DNA from: Streptomyces sp. SS1-1
GTDB lineage: Bacteria > Actinomycetota > Actinomycetes > Streptomycetales > Streptomycetaceae
Direction of reading: 5' to 3'
DNA: 64,000 nt
Assembly: GCF_008973465.1 (NCBI RefSeq)
Contig: NZ_WBXN01000001.1
Span: 62,001 to 126,000, forward strand
Shown: positions 27,502 through 36,810 of the stretch, piece after piece
How the letters are laid out: each line of letters begins with the position of its first letter
Position numbering within the stretch: position 1 is the first letter of the stretch
Made by a program: the position numbers and the translations under genes
The notes under the pieces: generated by a model
The model's input: only the letters and a program-made list of their open reading frames with translations
What the model was told of the DNA's origin: nothing
The model's database searches: none

Positions 27502-28362
27502 TTACGCGAGACTCTGCAGGCGATAGGTATCGTCCCCGTCGGGAATGACATAACCAGCGGTGGGGCCCGGGAAGTGCGTGCCGATAAGCAGCGTTCGGGT
27601 ACGGGCAAGCTCCTCGAGCACAACCCGTCTGGTGGTCGCCGCACGGCCGGGATCGTGGTCTCCGGCGGACGTCCAACTTGGCCGAGCCAGTTGTACGGGG
27701 TGATGGATGAAGTCTCCCGTGATGAGGGCTCGTTCACCTCGCGATTCGATGAGGATGCTGACGTGTCCCGGCGTGTGGCCTGGAGTGGGCACCATCTGTA
27801 TCTCGGGTGTTACCTGCTCGTTGGCCGGTACCAGATCCACCAGTCCGGCCTGCACTAGTGGGGTCACGGAGTCGGCGAAGAGTTCGGCCGTCCCATGGCC
27901 TGGGGCCGCCTCGGCATGTTCGAACTCGGTGCGAGCGAACACATGCCGGGCGTTGGGGAAGGTTGGGACCCACTGGCCGTGCACCAGGCGGGTGTCCCAG
28001 CCGGCGTGGTCCACGTGGAGATGGGTGCACAGCACCGTGTCGATGCCGTCGGGCGGGAAGCCTGCGTCGGTCAGATCCTGCAGGAAAGTCCCCGTCATCC
28101 CGTTCCAGGCAGGGACGGGACGGCCCATTTTGTGATTTCCCAGCCCTGTGTCGACGATGATCCGACGGGTCGGTGTCACTACGGCGAATGCGTGAATGCT
28201 GGTCTTGAGCAGGCCGTCTTCCGTGGCGTAGTGAGGGTGCAGCCAAGTCACCTGCCGGACGGCCTGAGGGGTCGCGTCCGGCAACATCAGCTCGGTGTCA
28301 CCTGTCGCTTCCAGCTCGGTGATCTTCGTGATGGTGACGTCACCGATCGTGAAGGTGGTCAT
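27502..28362 (-). CDS. Metallo-beta-lactamase-fold hydrolase
   Basis: A 286-aa MBL-fold protein. The metal motif THLHVDHAGWD is complete, with further ligands in PTPGHTPGHVS, ITGDFIHHP and GTHFPGPTAG. This resembles quorum-quenching lactonases (AttM/AiiA-like) and related hydrolases; the substrate is unknown. ATG 28362 has GGAAGGA upstream. It is divergent from a TetR gene with a dyad operator between them, so it is probably repressed by that protein. Confidence 0.88.
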   Translation of the reverse strand: MTTFTIGDVTITKITELEATGDTELMLPDATPQAVRQVTWLHPHYATEDGLLKTSIHAFAVVTPTRRIIVDTGLGNHKMGRPVPAWNGMTGTFLQDLTDAGFPPDGIDTVLCTHLHVDHAGWDTRLVHGQWVPTFPNARHVFARTEFEHAEAAPGHGTAELFADSVTPLVQAGLVDLVPANEQVTPEIQMVPTPGHTPGHVSILIESRGERALITGDFIHHPVQLARPSWTSAGDHDPGRAATTRRVVLEELARTRTLLIGTHFPGPTAGYVIPDGDDTYRLQSLA

Positions 28363-28407
28363 CGCCGTCCTTCCAGGGGATGTGCCATGCAACAAGCAGA
28401 TACTACC

Positions 28408-28446
28408 ACTCATTGAGTACCGTTCAATGAATGATGTTCAATGAGT
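28408..28446. promoter_or_regulatory. Dyad operator between MBL hydrolase and TetR genes
   Basis: An inverted repeat ACTCATTGA (28408-28416) and TCAATGAGT (28438-28446) centred on 28427, with a third copy TTCAATGA (28423-28430) in the middle. The elements are one helical turn or so apart. AT-rich symmetric sites in a divergent regulator/target gap are typical TetR operators. Confidence 0.7.
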
Positions 28447-28515
28447 TCGGACGGTCCTGATCGCCTCTGCGCTAGGCTGACCTGGATCTAGCAGTGTGTG
28501 GAGGAGACTGAGACC

Positions 28516-29217
28516 GTGGCACAGTCGGCGAGCGGGAAGCCCCCCACTCGGCGGCAGCTGGCTGCCGAGGAGACACGCAGGAAGCTGCTCGCAGCGGCTC
28601 TCGAGGCTTTTGCCGACCGGCCGTACGCAGATGTCACCGTCGGCGAGATCGCGCGGTCCGCCGGAGTCGCCCAAGGGCTGCTCTCACACCACTTCAAGGG
28701 CAAGGACGGTCTTTACGCCGAGGCGGTCCGAGAGGTGGACGCCCAGCTCCGGGCCGCGAGGAGTGTCAGCAAGGGCGGCCCCCTCTCCCCGCTTCTGCAG
28801 CAGCGTTTTCGCTCTCATGTCGAATTCCTGGCTCGGAACAGAAAAATTGCCGTCCATCTGATCCTGCGCCGGGCCGGAGCGACCGAGGTAGCCTGGGCCG
28901 CATTCGATTCGACGCGCCTGCACGGGATCCAGGAGATCTGTCACCTACTGGACCTGGACCCTGAACTGCCCGCTCTTTTGCCAGCCCTGCGCGCCTTCGC
29001 CGCGGCCGCGGACGAACTCATCCTGATCTGGCTGCAGGATACGGACACGTTCCCTGTCGAAACCCTCGCCGCCGCGCTCGTCGACCTGCTGTCCGGCGCT
29101 CTGGCCGCCGCCGCCCGCCTAGCCCCCGACAAGCGCCTGAACGCCGTGATTGCCGAGCTGCGAAAGTATCAGGCTGGGCAGACGGGCACCACTCAAGAGC
29201 CACCGGCCTCACAGTAG
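28516..29217 (+). CDS. TetR-family regulator
   Basis: A 233-aa regulator. The HTH is at about residues 30-62 (DVTVGEIARSAGVAQGLLSHHFKGKDGLYAEAV). The N-terminus is basic (RRQLAAEETRRKLLAAAL). GTG 28516 has GAGGAG nine bases upstream; a GTG at 28498 is in frame but overlaps that ribosome site. It diverges from the MBL hydrolase and shares a dyad operator with it. Confidence 0.88.
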   Translation: MAQSASGKPPTRRQLAAEETRRKLLAAALEAFADRPYADVTVGEIARSAGVAQGLLSHHFKGKDGLYAEAVREVDAQLRAARSVSKGGPLSPLLQQRFRSHVEFLARNRKIAVHLILRRAGATEVAWAAFDSTRLHGIQEICHLLDLDPELPALLPALRAFAAAADELILIWLQDTDTFPVETLAAALVDLLSGALAAAARLAPDKRLNAVIAELRKYQAGQTGTTQEPPASQ

Positions 29218-30231
29218 ACATTCCATGCCCGCCTGCGAAGCATCTCGGCACGAGGGTCTGCTGCAGGGCCATAACCGCTGGACTTCCCAGGGTCCGCAGA
29301 GCCTGTGCATCGCCCGCCCAGCACCACGGCGGCTGGACTGAAGCAGCCGGCTGTTCCTCAGACGTGTTGAGTACACCGGACCTCAACGCCGTTGACGAAG
29401 AAGAGGGCCAGGCAGTTCTTGACTGCGAAGAGGCTGCCACAGACGCCCTGCCCCTGCAGCAACAGACCGTCAGCGCGTGCTCCATGTCTAGGTGCCGCTC
29501 CCCCGGCAGTCCCGGAGTTGTATGTCGCTGCCGTCGGGTATCCGTACGAGATGCAAGCCGGTTTCCGGTGGCCGGCGGAACGGGGACAGGAAGACTGCGG
29601 TGGGCTGTCAATTCGCCCCTGAGGTGCTACACGGAGGGCGGCGCTCGCCACCGTGTTGCCGACCTTCATGGCAGCATCTTCAGGGCAGCGAAAGCATCGT
29701 GGTGACAGCTCACCAGAGGCTTCGGAAGTGTCATTGTGCCGTGTGATGTGAGCCTCTCCCGGGAGGCCAGCAACACCCTCACCCGTCTGGTGAAACACAC
29801 CAGTGACCACCATGCGCATACGCGAGGCCTCGCGGACCAGACCGGCCGCGGTTCACGCCGCCGGGCAAACGTACCGGGCTGTCCACCAGATTTGAGGAGC
29901 GCACGCTGCTCCTGCTTCGTAGGCTGCAACCGCCCAACAGCACCAGACGGCGGGCCCGCTGCGACAGACACCGTGGCAACGAGCGCCCCCACGCTCCGAC
30001 CTTGATCGAACTCAGCTGGCGCAACAGACGCTCGGTCATCTACTTTATTCACGACAACACTGAAAGACATCAGTTCACACGCAAGTGCTGAGGGTTGCAG
30101 TGGTGGTCCTCCACTGCGGGCCGCTCACGGACGGGCATGATGACTGCCTCCTGCTCGAGTCCCCCGGTAGATCCTGACCCACTCATTGCTTGCTCGCGCG
30201 CGTACCTTCGGCTCAAGAAAGCAGCTCACGT
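29218..30231. other. Gene-poor 1-kb region
   Basis: I find no gene I can support. Open frames on both strands are short or have poor codon bias and no ribosome sites. One plus-strand frame ending at about 30090 (peptide ...LIELSWRNRRSVIYFIHDN) looks more protein-like than the rest but has no start signal. Composition is less GC-rich than neighbouring genes, suggesting decayed or acquired DNA. Confidence 0.45.
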
Positions 30232-31011
30232 ATGTTTGCAACGTTCTTCAGGGCATGCTGCCGTCGCCTGCGGGAACCTGCATCGGCTCTAACCGCTGCC
30301 GTTCTGCTCGGTGGCTGCGCACCGCACAGCCCTGCAATCAGCAATGGCCACCGCCAGGCTCCGCCCCCGCAAGTCACGCCGCTCCATACACGCCCTGCGG
30401 CAAAAGATCAGCCACAGGCGTCCACCGTCCCGGCCGGGGTGGGGCCCGGCACCCTGGCCTCCATACCCGACGAGAGCCACCAGGTCCTCGTCGTCACTGG
30501 AGCGGACCGCAACAGCAGCACGTCCACAGCAGCTCTTTACGAGCGCTCCGCTACGGGATGGAAACAGATGGCAGGTCCGTGGGCTGCTCAGAACGCTCTG
30601 AGAGGATGGACCTCCGATCACCGCATCGGTGACCTCCGATCCCCCGTCGGCACCTACACGCTGACCGACGCGGGCGGGCTACTTCCCAACCCCGGCACAC
30701 GTCTTCCTTACCACCAGTCGGCAGGGTTCCGCCTGACAGGGACCGGTTTCGAGGGTGAGCCCCTAGCTGGCGCATTCGACTACGTCGTGGCCATCAACTA
30801 CAACCGCAAGCCAGGTACCACGCCACTGGACTGGACACGCCCATGGGGAGCGGACAAAGGCGGCGGGATCTGGGTCCACGTGGATCACGGCGGACCGACT
30901 CAAGCTTGCATCAGTATCTCCCTCACCCACATGCGGCAGCTGCTCAGAACGCTGGATCCCGCGCTCAGACCGGTCATCACCATGGGAGACGCAGCATCGT
31001 TGGCCCGCTGA
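30232..31011 (+). CDS. L,D-transpeptidase-like (YkuD) lipoprotein
   Basis: A 259-aa exported protein. The N-terminus MFATFFRACCRR, a hydrophobic stretch (ASALTAAVLLGGC) and the lipobox LLGGC indicate a lipoprotein with Cys near residue 29. The catalytic domain has IGDLRSPVGTYTLTDAGG, GGGIWVHVDHGGPTQAC and the nucleophile Cys in QACIS, followed by a helix. This fits the actinomycete YkuD subgroup with xxCxS rather than HGCxR. A peptidoglycan cross-linking or related role is likely. ATG 30232 is chosen from the signal peptide; its ribosome site is weak. Confidence 0.83.
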   Translation: MFATFFRACCRRLREPASALTAAVLLGGCAPHSPAISNGHRQAPPPQVTPLHTRPAAKDQPQASTVPAGVGPGTLASIPDESHQVLVVTGADRNSSTSTAALYERSATGWKQMAGPWAAQNALRGWTSDHRIGDLRSPVGTYTLTDAGGLLPNPGTRLPYHQSAGFRLTGTGFEGEPLAGAFDYVVAINYNRKPGTTPLDWTRPWGADKGGGIWVHVDHGGPTQACISISLTHMRQLLRTLDPALRPVITMGDAASLAR

Positions 31012-31287
31012 AGTTGTCCCACTGACGCTCGCCGCCAGCAGCGGGCGCACAGGAAGACTGTGACACACCCCGTGAGAGCCCGCAGGCGTGAAGCTTCGAA
31101 TTGTTAGCTGCCCACGTAACCAGCCTTGATCGGTGAACCACGCGCAGCCGTCCGGCAGATGTGACCACCAGAGCACGCCGTGCGAGGATCTACCCGCATT
31201 TCAGAGCCGCCCCAGGGGCTCGCGTCCACAGGTGCCGGTCCCGAGCGGGTCCGCCCTCTACAGCAGCAGGGCGGTGAGGGGCGTTGC

Positions 31288-31938
31288 TCAGGTCGCGTCG
31301 CGCTTCCCCAGGGCTTGGGCTCTTGCGGACGCCTCCTCCAGGGCTCGGTTCCGGGACCACTCGAAGAGCGGGACGAGCGAGGCCATAGACGGATCGTGCA
31401 TCGCCTGCGTGAACTCCGGAACGATGAAACCGACGTCGAGGCGCATCGCGTGTCCGAGAACCGTGGTCAGATAGTTCTGGACGTGTTCGTGTTCCTCGTC
31501 TGGGGTGCACGGCGCGTACGAAAGACCCCGGCTGGTAACGACCGTGGTGGGGGTGCCGGCCAGGGTCGAGTTCTCCCCCGCTGTACGGCCGAAAAGGACC
31601 ACATTGTCCAACCAGGCCTTGAGGGTCGAGGGGATGGTGAAGTTGTGCATTGGTGCGCCGAGCAGTATCGCGTCGGCCCGCTCCAGTTCCTCGATCAGCC
31701 TCTGGCGGGCGGCAAAGGCGGCGACCTGTCCCGGGGTGCGGTTTTGGGGGTCGACGAAGCCCGCTGCGTATGCCTCGGTGGTGAGATGCGCAACGGGTGC
31801 GACGGACAGATCCCGGTAGATCACCCTTGCGCCGGGGTGCCGGCTCTGCCAGGTCCGGCGGAAGGCTTGGGTCACAGCGCGTGAGACAGATGCACCGGCC
31901 GGGTGCACGGACGAGTCGATGTGCAGCAGCGTGGCCAT
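31288..31938 (-). CDS. FMN-dependent NADH-azoreductase/quinone reductase (AzoR family)
   Basis: A 216-aa flavodoxin-like protein. The FMN-binding turn is HIDSSVHPAGASVSR, then LLGAPMHNFTIPSTLKAWLD and VVTSRG, all typical of AzoR/Acp-type NADH:quinone or azo reductases. ATG 31938. It is followed upstream by a close paralogue at 32263, same orientation. Reduction of quinones or azo compounds for detoxification is the likely role. Confidence 0.88.
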   Translation of the reverse strand: MATLLHIDSSVHPAGASVSRAVTQAFRRTWQSRHPGARVIYRDLSVAPVAHLTTEAYAAGFVDPQNRTPGQVAAFAARQRLIEELERADAILLGAPMHNFTIPSTLKAWLDNVVLFGRTAGENSTLAGTPTTVVTSRGLSYAPCTPDEEHEHVQNYLTTVLGHAMRLDVGFIVPEFTQAMHDPSMASLVPLFEWSRNRALEEASARAQALGKRDAT

Positions 31939-32262
31939 GGGGTGCTCTCAGACTGGACGGACACCGGTGAGTGCACCGCCATGATCGTGTAGTCAGGTCC
32001 GGTCAAGGGTCTAAGCAGTGATGGGCTGGCAACGTCGCGGCTGGTGGTGCTGGCGCAGGTTTGGCAGCCGGGCCCGAACACCGCCCGCCACCATGGACTC
32101 CCCTTTTTCGGGTGATGAGTCGTTCGGTGGGCGTCGGGGCACCGCCGCCATTCGCCTGCCAGAAGACAGCGCACCGTCCGCCTTCCTCTTCCGCATCGTC
32201 GGCCACGGCCCCCACAACCCGGCCCCCGCGGTGTGCGGAGGCCGGGACGGGACGTGCGGCCG
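31939..32262. other. Interval between the azoreductase paralogues
   Basis: A 324-bp interval with no supported gene. A short minus-strand frame (MRKRKADGALSSGRRM...) has no clear ribosome site. It may contain the promoter of the downstream azoreductase. Confidence 0.4.
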
Positions 32263-32916
32263 TCAGGCAGAGGTGACGTGCTGGGCGATCTCCTTGCCCT
32301 TGACGGTGGCCTCCTGCAGAGCCCGCGCCCAGGACTCCTCGGCGAGGGGAACGAGCTCCGCCATGCTCGGGTTGGAGTGCGCAGCGGTCAGCTCCGGGAC
32401 GATGAAGTCCAGTTCGAGGCCCATGTACTCGTTGAGGATGGACTGCAGGTAGTTCTGCACGTACTCCGACGCTTCCCTGGGCGTACCCGGCGCATACGAC
32501 CCGCCGCGACTGGCGATCACGGTCACCGGGAGGCCCTTGACGCTGGAGGTGTCTCCAGTCGTGCGTCCGACCATGAGGACGTGGTCGATCCACGCCTTGA
32601 GGGTCGAGGGGATCGTGAAGTTGTACATCGGCGCGCCCAGGATCACGGCGTCGGCCTGCTCGAGTTCCTCGATCAGCTGTACGCGGCGGGCCATCGCCGC
32701 GGCCTGCTCCGCAGTACGTGCCTCGGCGTCCACGAACGCCGCGGAGAAGGCGTGCTGGTCCAGGTGCGGCAGGGGGTCCGCGGCAAGGTCGCGGTAGATA
32801 ACCTCGCCGTCGGGGTGCTGCTCCCGCCACGCGTCGCAGAACCTCATCGCCACGGTGCGGGACTTCGAGGTGGTGCCGGGGTTCAGGGAGGAGTCGATGT
32901 GCAGCAGAGTTGCCAT
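32263..32916 (-). CDS. FMN-dependent NADH-azoreductase paralogue
   Basis: A 217-aa protein closely related to the gene at 31288: HIDSSLNPGTTSKSRTVAM, LGAPMYNFTIPSTLKAWID, VIASRGGSY. ATG 32916 is where homology begins; the longer frame to 33000 is not needed. It is divergent from an SDR across a 37-bp dyad at 33012-33048, so quinone- or electrophile-responsive control is likely. Confidence 0.9.
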   Translation of the reverse strand: MATLLHIDSSLNPGTTSKSRTVAMRFCDAWREQHPDGEVIYRDLAADPLPHLDQHAFSAAFVDAEARTAEQAAAMARRVQLIEELEQADAVILGAPMYNFTIPSTLKAWIDHVLMVGRTTGDTSSVKGLPVTVIASRGGSYAPGTPREASEYVQNYLQSILNEYMGLELDFIVPELTAAHSNPSMAELVPLAEESWARALQEATVKGKEIAQHVTSA

Positions 32917-33011
32917 GGTGTGTGCTTCCAGGTCAGTACGGACGAAAGATCGGGCGGCTCTCGAGGAGCCTGCATCCACACTGACCCCGCCCTCCCCCAC
33001 CCATCAAAGCG

Positions 33012-33048
33012 CCTGTTAGTCGCTTACTTCTCGTAAGTGCCTAACAGG
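33012..33048. promoter_or_regulatory. 37-bp nested dyad operator (HxlR/MarR-type candidate)
   Basis: Perfect outer arms CCTGTTAG (33012-33019) and CTAACAGG (33041-33048), and perfect inner arms CTTAC (33023-33027) and GTAAG (33033-33037), all centred on 33030. It lies between the azoreductase and the SDR start. The TTAC/GTAA core with spaced arms resembles sites of HxlR- or YodB-type repressors. No such regulator gene is in the window. Confidence 0.75.
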
Positions 33049-33250
33049 GTCGTTGTGGGCGGAGAAGGCCGTGCATACGGTTCTTCCAGGCCGACACGGG
33101 CCGTGGGGCGCAACCGCCCGACGCCTCCCCTCGCGCATAGTCACTCACCCGTGCGCACCCGGTCTCCTCACATTCGAGATCAACAGGAACCCAGGCCGAC
33201 AGGCGGACCGATTCCTCCTGCTGGGTCACGGGTCGGATCTGGAGATGGTC

Positions 33251-34006
33251 ATGAACACGCTTGCCGACAAGGTGGCGGTCGTCACCGGCGCCGCCCAGGG
33301 ACTCGGTGCCGCCTTCGCGAAGAACCTGGCAGCCGAGGGCGCAGCGGTCGTCGTGAATTACTACCCCGGCGACAAGGAAAGGGCGGCCTCAGTGGTGGCT
33401 GCCATTGAAAATGCGGGGGGAAGGGCGATTGCCCTGCCCGCGGACGTCACCAAGGAGTCCGACCTGCAGACGCTGTTCGACGAGACGGTGCGCGCCTTCG
33501 GGGCGGTGGACATCCTGATCAACAACGCCGGCGTCTACGCCTTCGGCCCTCTTGAGGAGACGACCGAAGAGGACTTCCGCCGTCAGTTCGACACCAACGT
33601 CCTCGGCGTGCTCCTCGCCTCCAAGGAGGCCGTCAAGCACTTCGGACGCGACGGGGGGAGCATCGTCAACATCAGCACCGCGGCGGCTCAGCTCATCCAG
33701 CCCAATCTGAGCGTCTACACGGCGACCAAGAGCGCTGTGGAAGCGGTCACCCGTGTACTGGCGAAGGAACTCGGCCCGAAGAACATCCGGGTGAACGCGG
33801 TCGCCCCCGGTGTCACGGAAACGGAAGGCAGCCACTCACAGGGGCTCGTCGGCAGCGCGTACATCGACTCCCTGGTCGCGGACACCCCGTTGGGCAGGCT
33901 GGGCCAGCCCGAGGACGTCGCCCTCGCGGTCACCTTCCTCGCGTCCCCCCAGGCTCGCTGGGTGACCGGCGAGGTCATCGTGGCCTCCGGCGGCCTTCGC
34001 CCCTGA
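33251..34006 (+). CDS. SDR-family oxidoreductase
   Basis: A 251-aa classical SDR. The TGAAQGLG loop follows DKVAVV, NNAG is present, and the active site is S in NISTAAAQ with YTATK (Tyr/Lys). The tail WVTGEVIVASGG is canonical. ATG 33251 has GGAG six bases upstream; an ATG at 33245 overlaps it. It is divergent from the azoreductase and probably co-regulated through the dyad at 33012-33048. Substrate unknown. Confidence 0.88.
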   Translation: MNTLADKVAVVTGAAQGLGAAFAKNLAAEGAAVVVNYYPGDKERAASVVAAIENAGGRAIALPADVTKESDLQTLFDETVRAFGAVDILINNAGVYAFGPLEETTEEDFRRQFDTNVLGVLLASKEAVKHFGRDGGSIVNISTAAAQLIQPNLSVYTATKSAVEAVTRVLAKELGPKNIRVNAVAPGVTETEGSHSQGLVGSAYIDSLVADTPLGRLGQPEDVALAVTFLASPQARWVTGEVIVASGGLRP

Positions 34007-34109
34007 CCTGCCCGTGAGAGGTCCGGGGAGGCCCTCACCGGACCGTGGCACGCCGGTGACACATCACCGTCCCCCCCCCAGCCCCACACAACTGAGATAC
34101 TGCCCGGGC

Positions 34110-34225
34110 CGTCGGTTCACGCCGCTGGCGTGGATCTGCACCATGACCTGATCTTTTCCGGGCATCGGTCGGTTGATCTCGCCCGGAACGCCCACGCAGC
34201 GGTCGTAGCAGGTGCGGTATGAGCG
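34110..34225 (-). pseudogene. N-terminal fragment of MDR alcohol dehydrogenase
   Basis: In one minus frame the peptide YDRCVGVPGEINRPMPGKDQ, then VMVQIHASGVN, matches the opening of zinc-type/quinone oxidoreductases (...PxPGxxxVLVxVxAxxVN). Nothing beyond it resembles the family and there is no complete gene. I read it as a decayed remnant. Confidence 0.4.
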
Positions 34226-34843
34226 AGGACGGCTGCCCGGGCCAGGTCGGCGGTGCCCCGGCGGGACCGAGGTGCACGGGGCCTTCGGCCCTGGACGCGG
34301 GTGGCTTGGTGAGGGCTGCGCGGGTTGGTCAGCCGGTGTGACTTGGGTGGTCCTGGGTGAGGAGTGTGTTCCAGGCCAGGGCGAAGCGGGCTGCTCTGAT
34401 GACACGAGACCCCGTGCGCCCAGGAGTTTTGTCTCCCTCCTGCCTGCCCCCAGTCTTCGGAGGAAGCTGAGCGCAGCCTCGAGGCGGCATTCCGTTAGGA
34501 GCTGTAAGTCACCCCCTCCGCACCCTCAATCCGTCGGCCTGGGCTTGGGTGTTACGTAGCCCCGGCACCAAGCGCGGGCCAAAGCTGGTACTGCCAGCCC
34601 GGTATTCAGCAGTGCGAAAGGTGATGGCGTCGATCAGCGAGAACTGATCGACGCCATCACCATTCAGCACGACTTGTGATGAGTTGGACGCCGCACGGCC
34701 AGCGGGCCCGCGGGACAACGTCCCTAGAAGGGCAAGGCAGTCCCGCCGACGTGTGATGCTCCAACCTCCGAGTTGTCGCGCACGAGCCCGGACTCGCCCC
34801 TATTCCTGGCGGCCAGCGGCCTGGCCGTTGGCCGCCAGGTGAG
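34226..34843. other. Gene-free interval with a long hairpin
   Basis: No gene supported in about 620 bp. The one clear structure is a perfect inverted repeat: GGTGATGGCGTCGATCAG (34620-34637), loop CGAGAA, and its complement (34644-34661). There is no adjacent gene end on either strand that it would obviously terminate, so it may be a remnant of a lost gene or element. Confidence 0.5.
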
Positions 34844-35117
34844 TCATGCGGCGGGTTCGTAGGTCACGGTCTGATCGGGGCAGTCTGCCGCCGTCTCGCG
34901 CAGGGCTGCCACTTCGGTCTCGTCGGCCGCGAGGCTCCAGCGGAGTTTCGTGCCGACCCACTCCGCGGCGTAGCGGCAGTACGCCTCGGCCGCCGACGGC
35001 AGCCACTGGGCGGGGTCCTGGTCGGACTTGGAGCGGTTCGAGCGGGCTGTGACCGCGACCCTGGTCGTTGGCGTACGCCTCACGCCGCTGTGCTGTCCAC
35101 GCGGACGCTCCGCTGTC
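34844..35117 (-). pseudogene. Fragment of HNH/DUF1524-type nuclease-family protein, frameshifted
   Basis: The peptide DSGASAWTAQRREAYAND in one frame, then RVAVTARSNRSKSDQDPAQW in the next, then WVGTKLRWSLAADETEV, match the C-terminal part of actinomycete secreted HNH (DUF1524) proteins. A deletion near 35060 shifts the frame and the N-terminal catalytic part is missing. The upstream boundary runs straight into the decayed XRE regulator. Confidence 0.6.
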
Positions 35118-35663
35118 CCTGGCCTGTGACTCCCAGTCGGGGAAGAGGTCACGGGCCGACATGTCGAAGAAGGTGATGCGGGCGATGTTCGGTCGGGGTT
35201 CGTGCGATGCGGGGTCCGGTGTCGGCAGTCCCCACAGGGCGAAGCCGAGCCGGTTGCCGCCCAGGACGTCGGCGCGTCGACCGACGACGATCGCGGCTTG
35301 CCCGCTGGCGGAGTCGACGAGTGCCTGGACCGCGGGCCGTAGCTTTTACGGTTCTCCCCGGTGGTTGGCCGTCCGGGCCGGCCGGGCCAACCGGTCCAGG
35401 TAGGCGCGTTCTTCCGGGGTCAGTTTGAGGACGCTCGCCAGGGAGTCGAGGACCGAGTCGGACACCTGGTGGCTCTCGCCGCGCTCCAGGCGCGTGTAGT
35501 AGGTGACGCTGATCCCGGCGAGGTGGGCCAGTTCCTCTCGTCTCAGGCCCGGTACCCGGCGTTGCCCGAAGGAGGACATGCCCGTCTCCTCGGGGGTGAG
35601 TGCCGCGCGTCGGCTGCGCAGGAACGCTCCTAGTTCCGCCGATGACGACCAGGTACTCCGCAT
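35118..35663 (-). pseudogene. XRE regulator with MmyB-like domain, nonsense mutation and truncation
   Basis: ATG 35663 opens a normal HTH protein: LGAFLRSRRAALTPEETG, VPGLRREELAHLAGISVTYY, TRLERGESHQ. An in-frame TAA near 35345 follows HRGEP. The same frame continues as an MmyB ligand-domain (LGGNRLGFALWG, ARITFFDMSARDLFPDWE) and then is cut and fused to HNH-family sequence. The N-terminal 105 residues could still be made and bind DNA. It is divergent from an NmrA-like gene, the usual arrangement for this family. Confidence 0.7.
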
Positions 35664-35862
35664 GGTTCGAGTGTTCCAGCCGGCGCGTCGTGGTGCCTGT
35701 CCATGGCATGGTCCCCCATGCGTCGCCGGGACGGCGGTTGGCAGGTGCGGGCCGGCCGCCGGGACGGTGGTTGGCCGATGCCGGGCCGAGCGGGGGTGGC
35801 CGCCGGCCTGGGTGTCCACGGCGTGGTCTGGTTGCACGGCCTGTGGTGTCCGACCGTGGGGG

Positions 35863-36810
35863 CATGAACGTCAAGCACTCGTCCCAGGAGACCTCCGCGC
35901 GGCCTGTCGGGGCGGACTCGGACCTCTTCGTCGTCACCGCGGCCACCAGCGACACCGGCTCGGCCGTGGTCCGGGCACTTCTGGAGGGCGGATCGGACGT
36001 CGTGGCCGTCGGGCGTGACCGTGAGCGGCTTCGGCCCTACGCCGGGCTCGGCGCCCGTACGCACGTCAGCGCCCTCGACGACGGGGAAGGCTCGCCGAGG
36101 CCATGGAAGGGGCGAGCGGCGCGTTCGTCATGATGGCGCCGGGCCTCATACCGAGCAGCACAAACTTCCCCGCCTACCAGCGGGCCGTGATCGCCGCGCA
36201 GGCGCACGCCGTACAGACCGCGCACCGGCAGGGCTTGCTGCGCCGTGTCGTGACCCTCAGTGGCTGGGCAGCCAACTACCCCGGCGCCCGGGGGCCGGTG
36301 TGGGGGCTGCGGCGGCTGGAGGAGGCCATCGACGCCACCGGCGTCCCGGCGGTCCATCTGCGGGCGGGGTCGTTCATGGAGAACCTGCGCGCCGACATCG
36401 CGTCCATCAAGGCCACAGGCACCACGGGCGGCCTCGTTCCCCCGGACCTGCCGCTGCCGATGATCGCCACCGCGGACATCGGGCGCATCGCGGCGGAGTT
36501 CCTGCGCGGCGAGCGTGCCTTCACGCCCGGTGTGGTGGAGGTGGCCGGGCCTGCCTACCGGACCCTGGAGGAGGCCACCCGGTTGATCGGGGCCGCGGTC
36601 GGCGCCGACGGCGCCCGGTATGTTCTTCGCTCCCCCGAGGACGTGCGGGCCTCGTTGCTCGAGGCGGGGTTCAGCCACCACATGGCCGACGGGACAGTCG
36701 CGATGACGTCGGACGTGGCCGAGGGGCGCATCAGGTTCCTGGACGACGGCCGGGTGATCACCACCTCGACCACGCTCGAGGAGTTCCTCGCCACTGGCCG
36801 CGTGCCTTGA
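35863..36810 (+). pseudogene. NmrA-like NAD(P)-binding protein, frameshifted
   Basis: The first frame (ATG 35863) encodes FVVTAATSDTGSAVVRALLEGG, split as a Rossmann opening, up to about residue 75. The rest (LAEAMEGASGAFVMMAPG through LEEFLATGRVP) is in another frame from about 36090. A single missing base in the GGGGAAGG/CTCGCC stretch near 36087-36095 explains it. Family members (NmrA/SDR atypical) bind NAD(P)H, often as quinone reductases or redox sensors. It could be a real mutation or a sequencing error. Confidence 0.72.

Noticed and set aside
29358..30090. Open frames in the 1-kb gap before the L,D-transpeptidase gene
   Set aside because: A peptide ending ...RRSVIYFIHDN looks protein-like, but no start or upstream continuation could be supported.
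32003..32830. 275-codon minus frame over the azoreductase
   Set aside because: Arg/Gly-rich shadow in another frame of a clear azoreductase gene.
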